DNA of 64,000 nucleotides from Pleomorphomonas sp. JP5 (GTDB taxonomy: Bacteria; Pseudomonadota; Alphaproteobacteria; Rhizobiales; Pleomorphomonadaceae). This document shows positions 43,859-52,621 of this stretch, one piece after another. The notes below the pieces were generated by a model. It was given only the letters and a program-made list of their open reading frames with translations, did no database searches and was not told the origin of the DNA. The first letter of the stretch is position 1. The number at the start of each line of letters is the position of its first letter. The stretch spans positions 705,944 through 769,943 of the forward strand of contig NZ_JAMDLI010000008.1 in assembly GCF_023721815.1 (NCBI RefSeq), read 5' to 3'. A program made the position numbers and the translations under genes.

Positions 43859-44562
43859 GTTGCGGTCCCCTCTTTTTTGATTGGCTTTGTTGAGTATCGC
43901 TTCCGTTTGGCGGCTCGGTTGATGGCAATCGCCCCCTCGCCCTTGGCCGACGCCGGCGGGTCGGAATAGACGTCGCCGAACACGTCGACAGTGCAGGTGT
44001 GCAGCACCACCGTCGTCTGGTCGGTGTGGTTCCAGGTGGCGTGGACGCGCGACGACGGAAAGTGTGCGCTGTCACCCTGGTTGAGCACAGTGGAGACGCC
44101 GTCGATCTCCAGCGTCAGCGAGCCGCTGACGATGTAGAAGATCTCCTCGCCATCATGGGAAAAGCGCTCGCTCTGATAGCCGGGCGGCTCGTGCATGATG
44201 ACCGACCGCAACACGTTGCCGGGAAAAGCCGCCGACAGCCGCTCATAGACGACGCTGGTCTTCTGCGGACCGCCGAGCCCGAAGGTGATGCGGTCGTTGT
44301 GGCGGGTGAAGGGCTCCGGCGTCGCCTTCGAGGACAGGAAATCGCTGGCCTTCATCTCAAGGATCGAACAGACTGATATCAGTGACGTCAGCGACGGTAT
44401 GGTGAGCCCGCGCTCGATCTGGGAAATGAAGCCGTTGGAGAAGCCCGAGCGCGAGGCGACTTCGCTGAGCGTCAGGCCCAGCTCCTTGCGGCGAAGCCTC
44501 AGCTTCTGCCCCAGTGAGCCGACGGAGTTGTCATCTTCCCCAGTCTGGTCCTGTCGCGCCAT
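43855..44562 (-). CDS. XRE-family regulator with cupin domain
   Basis: A 235-residue regulator. Residues 15-75 form a HTH_3 domain (LGQKLRLRRKELGLTLSEVA and SGFSNGFISQIERG), and a C-terminal cupin domain holds PGYQSERFSHDGEEIFYIV and GDSAHFPSSRVHATWNH. This type controls amino-acid-like catabolic operons and binds a small ligand in the cupin. It is first in the operon and probably autoregulates through the TTTTAG-N5-CTAAAA repeat upstream. Confidence 0.88.
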   Translation of the reverse strand: MARQDQTGEDDNSVGSLGQKLRLRRKELGLTLSEVASRSGFSNGFISQIERGLTIPSLTSLISVCSILEMKASDFLSSKATPEPFTRHNDRITFGLGGPQKTSVVYERLSAAFPGNVLRSVIMHEPPGYQSERFSHDGEEIFYIVSGSLTLEIDGVSTVLNQGDSAHFPSSRVHATWNHTDQTTVVLHTCTVDVFGDVYSDPPASAKGEGAIAINRAAKRKRYSTKPIKKEGTAT

Positions 44563-44872
44563 GCCGCCCGTCCGTTTTTAGCTATAGTGAAATAGTCGGG
44601 TGGATAGAGCGCATCGGTCAAGGCAGATTTTTAGGCTGACTAAAATCCACTAAGTCATTGTTCAATGTAGGCATGCCCTGGCGTGCTTGCTCAGAGTGCA
44701 ACAAGACTGCTTGTATTTTGTGCATTCCATGCCGCACGGGCGGACTGCTTGGGCGACATTGAATGGCGCCTTTTGCCAAAACTCAGTGCTTCGGATTCAT
44801 TTGCCGCGGTGAGAGCGTGCCCCGCCCGCGCCTCGTCTCCCGGAGGCTGTTCGGCCGACGAGACGAAAAATG
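44563..44872. other. Intergenic region: XRE-operon promoter and end of histidine-kinase operon
   Basis: About 310 bases between the histidine-kinase stop (44873) and the XRE regulator start (44562), with no convincing coding region. The left third is AT-rich and holds the operator-like repeats at 44576-44592 and 44629-44645. ACAAG-N4-CTTGT near 44703 is a weak hairpin that might belong to the kinase transcript's end. Confidence 0.5.
44629..44645. promoter_or_regulatory. Inverted repeat TTTTAG-N5-CTAAAA, probable XRE operator
   Basis: A perfect 6-5-6 inverted repeat 67 bases upstream of the XRE-cupin start. A degenerate copy (TTTTAG-N5-GTGAAA) lies at 44576-44592, 53 bases away. Two spaced sites fit a dimeric XRE repressor that controls its own operon; the link is inferred. 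Confidence 0.5.
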
Positions 44873-46216
44873 TCAGGCTATCTTCGCCACGCGATCCCTC
44901 GGAAAGCGGACCTCCACCCTGAGACCGCGCGCATCCGTCCGGTTGGCGATGATCAGTCTCGCTCCGATACGCCGAGCGGCAAGATCGGCAATGGTCAGGC
45001 CGAGACCACTGCCCGTCCCGCTTCTTTGGCGGCCACGAAAAAAGCGCCTGGTCACCTCATCGAGCTCGTCCTCGGGAATACCGGGACCATCATCCTCGAT
45101 GGCCATGCCCAGGTTCTCGGGAAGCGCCAGCCAGGCGATACGGCCGGATGCACCGATGTACTCGACGGCGTTCTCATGAAGATTGCGGATGACAAGATAG
45201 AGATTGTCATGATCGGCAAGCACCTCCAGCCCGTCGAGCGCGTCGTCAACAACAACGGCAATATCCGGACGATGCGGCAAACCGGCAACGACCTCGCGAA
45301 CCAAGGCGGCGAGGACCAACCGCCCGCCGTCGGGCTCGCTTTCAGTCAGTGCCTCCAGCCGCGCCAGCGCCAGGAGCTGGCGAACGAGACGGCTGGCGCG
45401 GTCGACCGATGTGATGATTTGTCGAAGCGCTCCATCGCGGACCTGCTCGTCTTTTGCCGCCAGGGCCACCTGCGCTTGGGTTTTCAAACCCGCGAGCGGG
45501 GTCCTGAGTTCGTGGGCGGCAAAGGCGGTCATCTCCTTCTCGTGGCGGCGCGCCGCGTCGACCTTGACGAGCAGGCCGTTCAGAGAGGCGATGAGCGGTT
45601 TCACCTCGTCCGGCGCTCCCTCGCTCGCCACCGGTGTTATGTCGTCGCCATCGCGGCGGGCTATCTCACCGGCGATCCGGCTGAGCGGCGCCAGCCCACG
45701 GCCGAGGCTCGCCCAGATCATCAGCCCCAGCAACGGCATCGCCAAAAGCGCCGGGCCGACGAGACCGACGATCAAATCGCGCGCCAGCCGGGCCCGCAGG
45801 CCGATCCGGTCGCCTACTGCCACGCGAACGTCATGCACGGAATCCACGACGGTATAGACGCGCCAAGTCTCGCCGTTGACCAGACGATCGGAAAATCCTT
45901 CCGCCTCCTCGGCCAGATTGCCCTCCGGCGCCCCATCCGACCGGGCGAGCAACCGGCCGCTCAGCGACCAGACCTGGCAGGACAACTGCCGGCTATAGGT
46001 GAAATCGGCAGCCGTTACGGCAGCCATGCCTGCCGTTTCCAGGCCGGAACTTGCCACCATGGAATGAACCATGCGGGCCGCCTCCTGCAGGCGAGTGTCA
46101 AGCACGTGTTCGAGTTCGGCCCGGTTGGCGTAATAGATCCACCCGACGGCGCATATCCAGATGGCGGCGGTCGCGGAAACCAGCAGCAGGAACAGGCGGC
46201 GGCGCAGAGAGGTCAT
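44873..46216 (-). CDS. Sensor histidine kinase (QseC/PmrB-like)
   Basis: A 447-residue inner-membrane kinase: first membrane span at about residues 9-30, a periplasmic sensor region of about 115 residues (2CSK_N-like), second span at about 148-172, a HAMP linker, the dimerisation H-box AAHELRTPLAG with the phosphohistidine at about 235, and ATPase motifs N, G1 (IEDDGPGIPE) and G2 (GSGLGL). The start at 46216 overlaps the response-regulator stop by 4 bases. The signal could be a metal, acid or envelope stress, as in QseC/PmrB relatives; it is not known. Confidence 0.88.
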   Translation of the reverse strand: MTSLRRRLFLLLVSATAAIWICAVGWIYYANRAELEHVLDTRLQEAARMVHSMVASSGLETAGMAAVTAADFTYSRQLSCQVWSLSGRLLARSDGAPEGNLAEEAEGFSDRLVNGETWRVYTVVDSVHDVRVAVGDRIGLRARLARDLIVGLVGPALLAMPLLGLMIWASLGRGLAPLSRIAGEIARRDGDDITPVASEGAPDEVKPLIASLNGLLVKVDAARRHEKEMTAFAAHELRTPLAGLKTQAQVALAAKDEQVRDGALRQIITSVDRASRLVRQLLALARLEALTESEPDGGRLVLAALVREVVAGLPHRPDIAVVVDDALDGLEVLADHDNLYLVIRNLHENAVEYIGASGRIAWLALPENLGMAIEDDGPGIPEDELDEVTRRFFRGRQRSGTGSGLGLTIADLAARRIGARLIIANRTDARGLRVEVRFPRDRVAKIA

Positions 46217-46875
46217 GGTTCGGTCCTCAGCCTGTACCCGAGGCCGCGGACCGTCTCGATCGCCGCTCGACCGACCTTGGTGCGCAGGTTGTGGATGTGA
46301 ACCTCGACGGCGTTGCTCTCCACCTCCTCCTGCCAGCCGTAGAGCCGGTCTTCCAGCTCGGTGCGCGAGCGGATGGCGCCGGGCCACTCCATCAACGCGG
46401 CGAGCACCGCAAACTCCCGCCGCGACAGCGACACCGCCTTGCCCGCGACTGTCACGACGGAGGTCGCGGGGTCGAGCACGATGCCAGCCACGGCGAGCAC
46501 CGGACCGGCCCGCCCCTCTCGGCGGCGTGCAATGGCGCGTAGTCGGGCGGCCAACTCGTCGAGATCGAAAGGTTTGCCGAGATAGTCGTCGGCGCCGGCA
46601 TCGAGACCGGCGATCCGGTCCACCGTCTCATCGAGGGCGGTGAGCAACAGCACCGGCGTCGCATCGCCCTGTCGCCTGAGGTCGGCCAGAATGTCGAGGC
46701 CGGCACCATCTGGCAGCATGCGGTCAAGCACCACCGCGTCGAACCGTGTGGCTGACATCGCGGCGCGTGCGTCGGCCGCCGTGAATACCACGTCGACCGT
46801 CGATCCCGTCAGCCCGAGCCCGACCTTCAGTCCATCGGCCAGCACCGGATCGTCCTCGACAACCAAGATGCGCAT
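46213..46875 (-). CDS. OmpR-family response regulator (QseB/PmrA-like)
   Basis: A 220-residue regulator with the receiver domain (acidic pair EDD at 7-9, phosphoacceptor aspartate at about 51 in VVLDRMLPDG, and the lysine in GKPFDLDEL) and a C-terminal winged helix (LSRREFAVLAALM and VEVHIHNLRTKVG). The start at 46875 is chosen over one 8 codons upstream because the domain begins with MRILVVEDD. The CTTAAG box in the divergent promoter region fits regulators of this type. Confidence 0.88.
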   Translation of the reverse strand: MRILVVEDDPVLADGLKVGLGLTGSTVDVVFTAADARAAMSATRFDAVVLDRMLPDGAGLDILADLRRQGDATPVLLLTALDETVDRIAGLDAGADDYLGKPFDLDELAARLRAIARRREGRAGPVLAVAGIVLDPATSVVTVAGKAVSLSRREFAVLAALMEWPGAIRSRTELEDRLYGWQEEVESNAVEVHIHNLRTKVGRAAIETVRGLGYRLRTEP

Positions 46876-46925
46876 CGCGCTTTCCCCAGACTCCAACACA
46901 CGTTCGCTCGAAGGGCCTTGCCTGC

Positions 46926-46942
46926 CTTAAGGCTGGCTTAAG
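46926..46942. promoter_or_regulatory. CTTAAG-N5-CTTAAG, PmrA/QseB-type box
   Basis: Two exact CTTAAG half-sites are separated by 5 bases, the consensus spacing of PmrA/QseB boxes. The box lies between the divergent response-regulator and DsbD genes, 50 bases from the former. A possible -10 (CACTAT at 46952-46957) follows on the plus strand, so the box would overlap the -35 of the dsbD promoter. This supports a dsbD start at 46995 rather than 46956. Confidence 0.7.
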
Positions 46943-46994
46943 GTCGAGCGACACTATGGCCTTGTCCAGCGGAATCAGCGAGGCGACCGGCGGC

Positions 46995-48773
46995 ATGTTT
47001 TCTTCGATCAAGGCGAGATTGGCCCTCATCCTTCTGGTGCCGCTTCTGTTTTCGCCGTTGACCGCCCGAGCCGAGACGCCGCCGACGGCCGACAAGGTGT
47101 TCGTGCTCAACGCCGGTCGCGACGGCGGCGGCGCGTTGCGCCTTTCCTGGGCGGTGGCGCCCGGCGCCTATCTCTACCGCGACAGCCTGAAGGCGACGCT
47201 CGCCGGCTCCGACCTTCCGCTGACGCCGCCGCCGGGCGAAACCAAGGACGACCCCAACTTCGGCCCGGTCGAGGTCTACCATGACGCCGTCGCCCTGGCA
47301 GTTCCCGGCCTGCCGCAAAACGGCGTCCTCGATGTCACCTATCAGGGGTGTGCCGAGTCCGGCATCTGCTACCCACCAGTCAGGAGCCAGGTCGATCTCG
47401 CCTCGCTCACCATTACGCAGCGGCCGCGCGCCTCGCTCCTGGCAGACACGCCGCAGCCGCCCGTTTCTCAAGCTCCCGTCCCGCCCCCGAGTGGAACGCC
47501 GGACGACGCAAAGGCCGACGCGGCATTGTCCGGCGGTCTCTTTGCCGTCATTCCCGCCTTCGTCGGTTTCGGGCTGCTTCTCGCCTTCACCCCTTGCGTC
47601 TTCCCGATGATCCCCATCCTCTCGGGACTGCTGGTCGGTGCCGGGCGCCCATCGGCTGTGCCCGGCTTCTTGCTGTCGACAGCCTATGTGCTGGCCATGG
47701 CCTCGGCCTACGGTCTGGCCGGCCTCGTCGCCGGCTGGAGCGGCGCAAATCTTCAGGTCCTGTTGCAGACGCCGTTGGTGCTCGGCTTCTCGGTCGCCAT
47801 TTTCGTTGCGCTGGCGCTCGCCATGTTCGGCTTGTTCGAGCTGGCGCTGCCGTCGTCCATCGTGACGCGGATTGCCAACCGGCCGGTTCGCGGCGGTTCG
47901 ATTGGTGGCGCGGCGCTCCTCGGCTTCGGTTCGGCGCTGGTAATCGGCCCCTGCGTCACGCCGCCACTCGCCGCTGCCATGCTCTACGCCATCGACACGG
48001 GAGATGCGGCGCGCGGTGGCGCAGCGTTGTTCGCCCTCGGGCTCGGCATGGGTCTGCCTCTGGTCCTGGCCGGCACCTTCGGCGTGCGCTTTCTGCCCAA
48101 GTCAGGTCCCTGGCTCGATGGCTTCCGCCGCGTCTTCGGCCTCGCTTTTCTTGGCGTCGCCGTCATGCTGGCCGCTCGCCTTCTGCCGGGCCCGGCCGGG
48201 CTGGCGCTTTGGGGAATCTGGGCTCTCATCGTCGCCGTCTTCCTCGGCGCGTTCGATCGGCTGGAACGCACGAGCCCCTGGAATGCCCGACTTACCAAGG
48301 CGCTGGGTTTCTCGGCGGCACTTTACGGCGCGGTGCTGATCGTCGGCGCAGCCGGTGGCAGCGGAGATCTTTACAGACCGCTCGCCTTCCTCTCCGACCG
48401 CGAGGTCGTAGAAGCGACCGCCTCGCCCTCGACATTGCCGGCCGACTTCAACCGCGCCTTCGCCGCCGAGGCATCGTCGGGCAAGCCGGTGCTCGTGCTG
48501 TTTACAGCCGACTGGTGCTCCATCTGCAAATCCAACGAGAAGATCCTCGCCAAACCCGACATCAGCGCTCGCCTCGCCCGTACGGCTCGGATCACCGTCG
48601 ACATCACCGCCCAGACCGCCGAGGCCGAGGAACTGATGGAGCGCTTTCGCGTAGTCGGACCACCAGCTTTGTTTCTGCTCGATACCAACGGGCGGGAAAT
48701 CACCGGTTCACGCCTGATTGGCGCCTTCAGCGCCGACGATCTGGCCGCCCGCCTCGGCGCCCTTGGCGCCTGA
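46995..48773 (+). CDS. dsbD: Thiol:disulfide interchange protein DsbD
   Basis: A 592-residue inner-membrane electron carrier that moves reducing power from cytoplasmic thioredoxin to periplasmic thiol proteins. It has a signal peptide, a periplasmic alpha domain with the cysteine pair GCAESGICYPP, an eight-span membrane domain with cysteines in FTPCVFPMIP and IGPCVTPPLA, and a C-terminal thioredoxin-like domain with DWCSICKSNE. All six redox cysteines are present. The start at 46995 gives a normal signal peptide; an in-frame ATG at 46956 would overlap the putative -10. Confidence 0.9.
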   Translation: MFSSIKARLALILLVPLLFSPLTARAETPPTADKVFVLNAGRDGGGALRLSWAVAPGAYLYRDSLKATLAGSDLPLTPPPGETKDDPNFGPVEVYHDAVALAVPGLPQNGVLDVTYQGCAESGICYPPVRSQVDLASLTITQRPRASLLADTPQPPVSQAPVPPPSGTPDDAKADAALSGGLFAVIPAFVGFGLLLAFTPCVFPMIPILSGLLVGAGRPSAVPGFLLSTAYVLAMASAYGLAGLVAGWSGANLQVLLQTPLVLGFSVAIFVALALAMFGLFELALPSSIVTRIANRPVRGGSIGGAALLGFGSALVIGPCVTPPLAAAMLYAIDTGDAARGGAALFALGLGMGLPLVLAGTFGVRFLPKSGPWLDGFRRVFGLAFLGVAVMLAARLLPGPAGLALWGIWALIVAVFLGAFDRLERTSPWNARLTKALGFSAALYGAVLIVGAAGGSGDLYRPLAFLSDREVVEATASPSTLPADFNRAFAAEASSGKPVLVLFTADWCSICKSNEKILAKPDISARLARTARITVDITAQTAEAEELMERFRVVGPPALFLLDTNGREITGSRLIGAFSADDLAARLGALGA

Positions 48774-48794
48774 CACTTCCACGAAAGGAACTCC

Positions 48795-49418
48795 ATGCAA
48801 CGACGCACCTTCCTCGCTGGCGCGACCGCCACGCTGGCCCTCGGCCTTGGCTCCGCCCAGGCACTCGCGGCCGACGTGAGCCTTGACGACGTCCTCCACG
48901 ATCCCGATGCGCCGGAAGTCGGCAATCCCAAGGGGGACCTCACCATCGTCGCCTTCACCGACTACAATTGCCCATTCTGCAAGAAGGCTGCGCCGGACCT
49001 CACCCGCGCCGTCCGCGAGGACGGCAACATCCGCCTCGTCTACAAGGATTGGCCGATCCTGACGCAGGCCTCCGTCTATGGCGCCCGCATGGCCTTGGCC
49101 GCCCAGTATCAGGGGGCTTACGAGCGCGCTCACCACGCCCTGATGGCGATCAACGGCCGCGCCGTGTCGCAGGAAGACATGGAAAGGGCGATTGAGGCAG
49201 CCGACATAGACATGCCGCGCCTCAAGGCCGACCTCGAAGCCAGGAAGAAAGACATCACTGCGCTGCTCGCACGCAACATGGATCAGGCCGACGCGCTTGG
49301 TCTCCAGGGCACGCCGACCTACCTCATCGGGCCTCTTCTCGCCTCTACTCTGGACTACGACGGTTTCCGGGAAGCCATTGCCGAAGCCCGCAGCCGTCAG
49401 GCCGGAGACACCCAATGA
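48795..49418 (+). CDS. DsbA-family periplasmic thiol oxidoreductase
   Basis: A 207-residue exported protein with a twin-arginine-like start (QRRTFLAG), cleavage near ALA-ADV, and a thioredoxin fold with the active site CPFC at residues 59-62 and the cis-proline loop GTPTYLIG. It resembles the ScsC/Com1-like DsbA group and lies 21 bases after dsbD, which would keep it reduced. It therefore may act as a disulfide isomerase or as a copper-stress protein. It overlaps the L,D-transpeptidase gene by 4 bases. Confidence 0.85.
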   Translation: MQRRTFLAGATATLALGLGSAQALAADVSLDDVLHDPDAPEVGNPKGDLTIVAFTDYNCPFCKKAAPDLTRAVREDGNIRLVYKDWPILTQASVYGARMALAAQYQGAYERAHHALMAINGRAVSQEDMERAIEAADIDMPRLKADLEARKKDITALLARNMDQADALGLQGTPTYLIGPLLASTLDYDGFREAIAEARSRQAGDTQ

Positions 49419-50035
49419 GACTTGCAGCCATCTTCGCCCTCGCCCCCCTGTTGCTCGCAGCCTGCGTCGCTTCGCCATATGGGCCGACCATGCCACCCCT
49501 GCCGGCGGTCACCGCCGCAAGTCCCGGTGCCGGGGTCACCGTTCCCCCACCGCAATACCGTCGCCAACTGGTCGCCGATCCGACGGGCGCCGCTCCTGGC
49601 ACCATCGTCGTCGATCCGGCAAGCCGTTATCTTTATCTGGTGCAAGAGGACGGCATGGCGCTTCGCTACGGCGTCGGCGTCGGCAAGGCCGGCATGGAGT
49701 GGTCCGGCAAAGCCAGGGTCGCCTTCAAGCGGGAATGGCCGCGCTGGACGCCAACTCGCGACATGATCGCCCGCGATCCCCAACGCTATGCCCAATGGGC
49801 CGGCGGCATGGAAGGCGGCGAAGGCAACCCGCTTGGCGCCCGCGCCCTCTATCTGTTCGAGGGGGGCAAGGACACGCTCTACCGCATCCACGGCACCAAC
49901 GAACCGGCCTCGATCGGCAAGGCAATGTCGTCGGGTTGCATCCGCCTGATGAACGAGGACATCATCGATCTCTACAATCGTGTCCCCGCCGGCACGTCTG
50001 TCATCGTCCTTCCGGTCCAGCAAGCGGGGGCGTGA
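49415..50035 (+). CDS. L,D-transpeptidase (YkuD family), predicted lipoprotein
   Basis: A 206-residue envelope enzyme that cross-links peptidoglycan or anchors proteins to it. The N-terminus has a lipobox (LAAC, lipidated cysteine at residue 17). The YkuD domain carries the catalytic motif HGTNEP and SSGCIRLMNED with the nucleophilic cysteine. L,D-transpeptidases are sensitive to cysteine oxidation, so coupling to DsbA/DsbD genes is functionally sensible. Confidence 0.88.
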   Translation: MRLAAIFALAPLLLAACVASPYGPTMPPLPAVTAASPGAGVTVPPPQYRRQLVADPTGAAPGTIVVDPASRYLYLVQEDGMALRYGVGVGKAGMEWSGKARVAFKREWPRWTPTRDMIARDPQRYAQWAGGMEGGEGNPLGARALYLFEGGKDTLYRIHGTNEPASIGKAMSSGCIRLMNEDIIDLYNRVPAGTSVIVLPVQQAGA

Positions 50036-50070
50036 GCGCACAACAGCAAGGTGCAGGATGGGGATCGGTT

Positions 50071-51639
50071 TCAGTCGGCACGCGCACGACACTTTTCGAC
50101 ATTCTGGCTGATCGCCGCCAGAAGTGTCGATCGATTGAAGTTCGTCGTGTCGACCACTGCCCCCAGGGCGCCCTCCGTCATGACCGCAATACGATCGGAA
50201 AGGCTCAGGAGCTCGTCGAGATCGTCGGAAATCAGCAAGACGGCGGTGCCTGTCTCAGCCAACGCACGGATCTGGCGATGGGTTTCGCTCTTTGCACCGA
50301 TATCGACGCCGGCAGTCGGCTGATCGAGGAGCAGCACCTTGGGCTTGGCGAGCGCAGCGCGTGCCATCAGCACCTTCTGGGCATTGCCGCCGCTGAGATG
50401 CCCCACAGGGCGTCCCGGATCTTTTGGCAGGATGCGGAAGCGATCAATGGCGTCTTCGATGACATGGCAGGCGAGATCGCGGCGCACCAGTCCCCAGTAC
50501 CCGAGATAGGTGCCGAGCGCCGTCAACTCCATGTTGGAAGCGATCGAAGCCTGAAGCGCCAAGCCGGTCAGCTTGCGATCCTCCGGCACCATGGCAATGC
50601 CATAGCGGGCCGCCCGCCCCGGCGTGATCTTGCCGATGGCCTCCCCGTCGATGCGCAGCGTGCCGCTGGCTGCGATATCGCCGAGGATGGCGCGGGCAAG
50701 GCTGGTGCGTCCCGAGCCCACGAGCCCGGCGACGCCGACAATCTCGCCGGGCGCGAGCGCAAGGTTGGCGGGCGGTCGCCCATGTACCGAGAAGTCGATC
50801 AGCTCAAGTATCGCCTTGCCGATCGACCGTTCCTGGCATTTGTCGGCGACCGGGCGAGCGGCACTGACCATCGTCTTCTCATCTCCGGTCAAGAGGCGCG
50901 CCATGTCCTCGATATCCATGCTCTCGGTGGCAGCGGAGGCGACGACGGCACCGTCGCGCAGTACCGTCACTCGGTCCGTCACCTCCTTGATCTCGTCGAG
51001 AAAGTGGCTGACGTAGATGATGCCGACACCTGAGGCGGCGAGCCGTCTCATGATCTCGAACAGGCGGGTGCGTTCATGGGGAGCAAGGCGCGCCGTCGGC
51101 TCGTCCATGATCAGCACACGGGCACGACGCGCCAATGCCTTGGCGATTTCGGTCATCTGCTTGCCGGCGACGCCGAGGTGGCGCACCGGCGTATCCAGCG
51201 GGACATCCAGCTCAAACTCCGCGATTTCGCGTTCGGAGCGCCGGCGCAGATCTCCATGCGGCAGCAAGAAACCACCCAACCTACCGGGTTCTCGTCCGAG
51301 GGCGATGTTTTCGGCAACCGTGAACTCGGGAACCAGGGCAAAATCCTGATAGATCACTGCGATCTGGTTGTCGGCCGCGGCGTGCGGTGTGCGCAGGTCC
51401 ACGGATTTGCTATTGATGGCAATGGAGCCTGAGTAGTCCGGGTAGAGACCGGAGACGACCTTGATCAAGGTCGACTTGCCGGCTCCGTTGTGCCCGATCA
51501 AGGCGTGGATTTCGCCCTGTCGGAGATCGAAGTCGACTCCCTTCAGAACCTCGACCGAGGAAAACGACTTGTGGATGTTCCTCAGTTCGAGCAGGTGATT
51601 TTCCCGCCGAAGATCCGTCGAGGAGCCAACTTCGGTCAT
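50071..51639 (-). CDS. CUT2 sugar ABC transporter ATP-binding protein (RbsA type)
   Basis: A 522-residue ATPase with two tandem nucleotide-binding domains. The first has a canonical Walker A (GHNGAGKS) and LIMDEPTARLAP; the second has the degenerate GLVGSGRTS usual for RbsA-type proteins, plus LSGGNAQKV and LLLDQPTAGVD. The C-terminal Walker B has DQP instead of DEP, so the catalytic glutamate of that half is replaced by glutamine. The ATG at 51639 fits the family length. Confidence 0.9.
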   Translation of the reverse strand: MTEVGSSTDLRRENHLLELRNIHKSFSSVEVLKGVDFDLRQGEIHALIGHNGAGKSTLIKVVSGLYPDYSGSIAINSKSVDLRTPHAAADNQIAVIYQDFALVPEFTVAENIALGREPGRLGGFLLPHGDLRRRSEREIAEFELDVPLDTPVRHLGVAGKQMTEIAKALARRARVLIMDEPTARLAPHERTRLFEIMRRLAASGVGIIYVSHFLDEIKEVTDRVTVLRDGAVVASAATESMDIEDMARLLTGDEKTMVSAARPVADKCQERSIGKAILELIDFSVHGRPPANLALAPGEIVGVAGLVGSGRTSLARAILGDIAASGTLRIDGEAIGKITPGRAARYGIAMVPEDRKLTGLALQASIASNMELTALGTYLGYWGLVRRDLACHVIEDAIDRFRILPKDPGRPVGHLSGGNAQKVLMARAALAKPKVLLLDQPTAGVDIGAKSETHRQIRALAETGTAVLLISDDLDELLSLSDRIAVMTEGALGAVVDTTNFNRSTLLAAISQNVEKCRARAD

Positions 51640-51643
51640 GACG

Positions 51644-52597
51644 TCAATCTCCCCAAGCTGCCGGGAACTTGTCGGCGTTTTCCTTGGTGACGATCGGCAG
51701 GTCCAGGTAGTGGTTGGGCTGCGGCACGGCGTCCTTGTGCCCGTCCAGCCAGAGGATCGCGTCCTTGACGGCATTGGCGCCCTGCGGCGACGGATCCTGA
51801 TTGACGGTCCCGTAGACGGTGCCCTTCAGGATGGCGTTGCGGACGTTGGCGGGGTAGTCGCCCATGATGAACTTGACGTCGGTGCGGTCGTGCTGGACGG
51901 CAAAATTGGCACCGTTGACCGCTTCCGGCCCCTGGTCGAGGATGACGTCGAGCGCGCCCTCGGGGTACTTGCTCAGGAAGTCCTGCGTGACCGCCAAGGC
52001 CTGGGCGCTATCCCAGTTGGCGACCTGAGTTTCGACAAGCTTGATGTCGGGATAGCTCTTGAGGGTGTCCTCGAGGCCGGCCTTGCGGTTGAGCTGCGGC
52101 GACATGCCGAGCGTTCCCATGATGTAGGCGACCTTGCCCTTGCCGCCGATCGCCTGGGCGAGAAGCTTGCCCTGGATCTGGCCGAAGGCGTAATCGTCTG
52201 CCCCAACGTAGGTGACGATCTCGGCGCCGCCGCTTGTGTCGACGCGGGTATTGACGGCAATCACCGGGATGTTGGCCGCATTGGCCAGACGAACGGCGGG
52301 GACAATGCCCTTGGGATCGCTCGCCGTGAGCAGGATAAGATCAACCTGCTGGGCGATGAACTGCTGCACCAGCGAAATCTCTGTGGTGAGGTCGGCCTTG
52401 CCACCCTGGATGTCAAGCGAGACGCCCTCGGCCTTGGCCGTGTCGCGCGCCGCCTTCATCATGTTGGAATAGAAGGGCTGCGCCGTATCCCAGACCATAA
52501 ATCCGATGCGGTAGGGCTTGTCCGCGGCGTTGGCCCATTGGGCACAGCCGATGAGGGCCACCGCGGCCACCGATGCTATTGTTGTCCACTTCATCAT
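51644..52597 (-). CDS. CUT2 sugar ABC transporter substrate-binding protein
   Basis: A 317-residue periplasmic protein of the ribose-binding-type family with a signal peptide (cleaved after ANA, near residue 24) and DKPYRIGFMVWDTAQPFYSNMMKAA at the mature start. It is encoded 4 bases before the ATPase gene, with no hairpin between. Neighbouring GH4 and epimerase genes suggest an aldose or small oligosaccharide ligand. Confidence 0.9.
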   Translation of the reverse strand: MMKWTTIASVAAVALIGCAQWANAADKPYRIGFMVWDTAQPFYSNMMKAARDTAKAEGVSLDIQGGKADLTTEISLVQQFIAQQVDLILLTASDPKGIVPAVRLANAANIPVIAVNTRVDTSGGAEIVTYVGADDYAFGQIQGKLLAQAIGGKGKVAYIMGTLGMSPQLNRKAGLEDTLKSYPDIKLVETQVANWDSAQALAVTQDFLSKYPEGALDVILDQGPEAVNGANFAVQHDRTDVKFIMGDYPANVRNAILKGTVYGTVNQDPSPQGANAVKDAILWLDGHKDAVPQPNHYLDLPIVTKENADKFPAAWGD

Positions 52598-52621
52598 GCT
52601 TCCTCCACTTGTTGATCCGTT

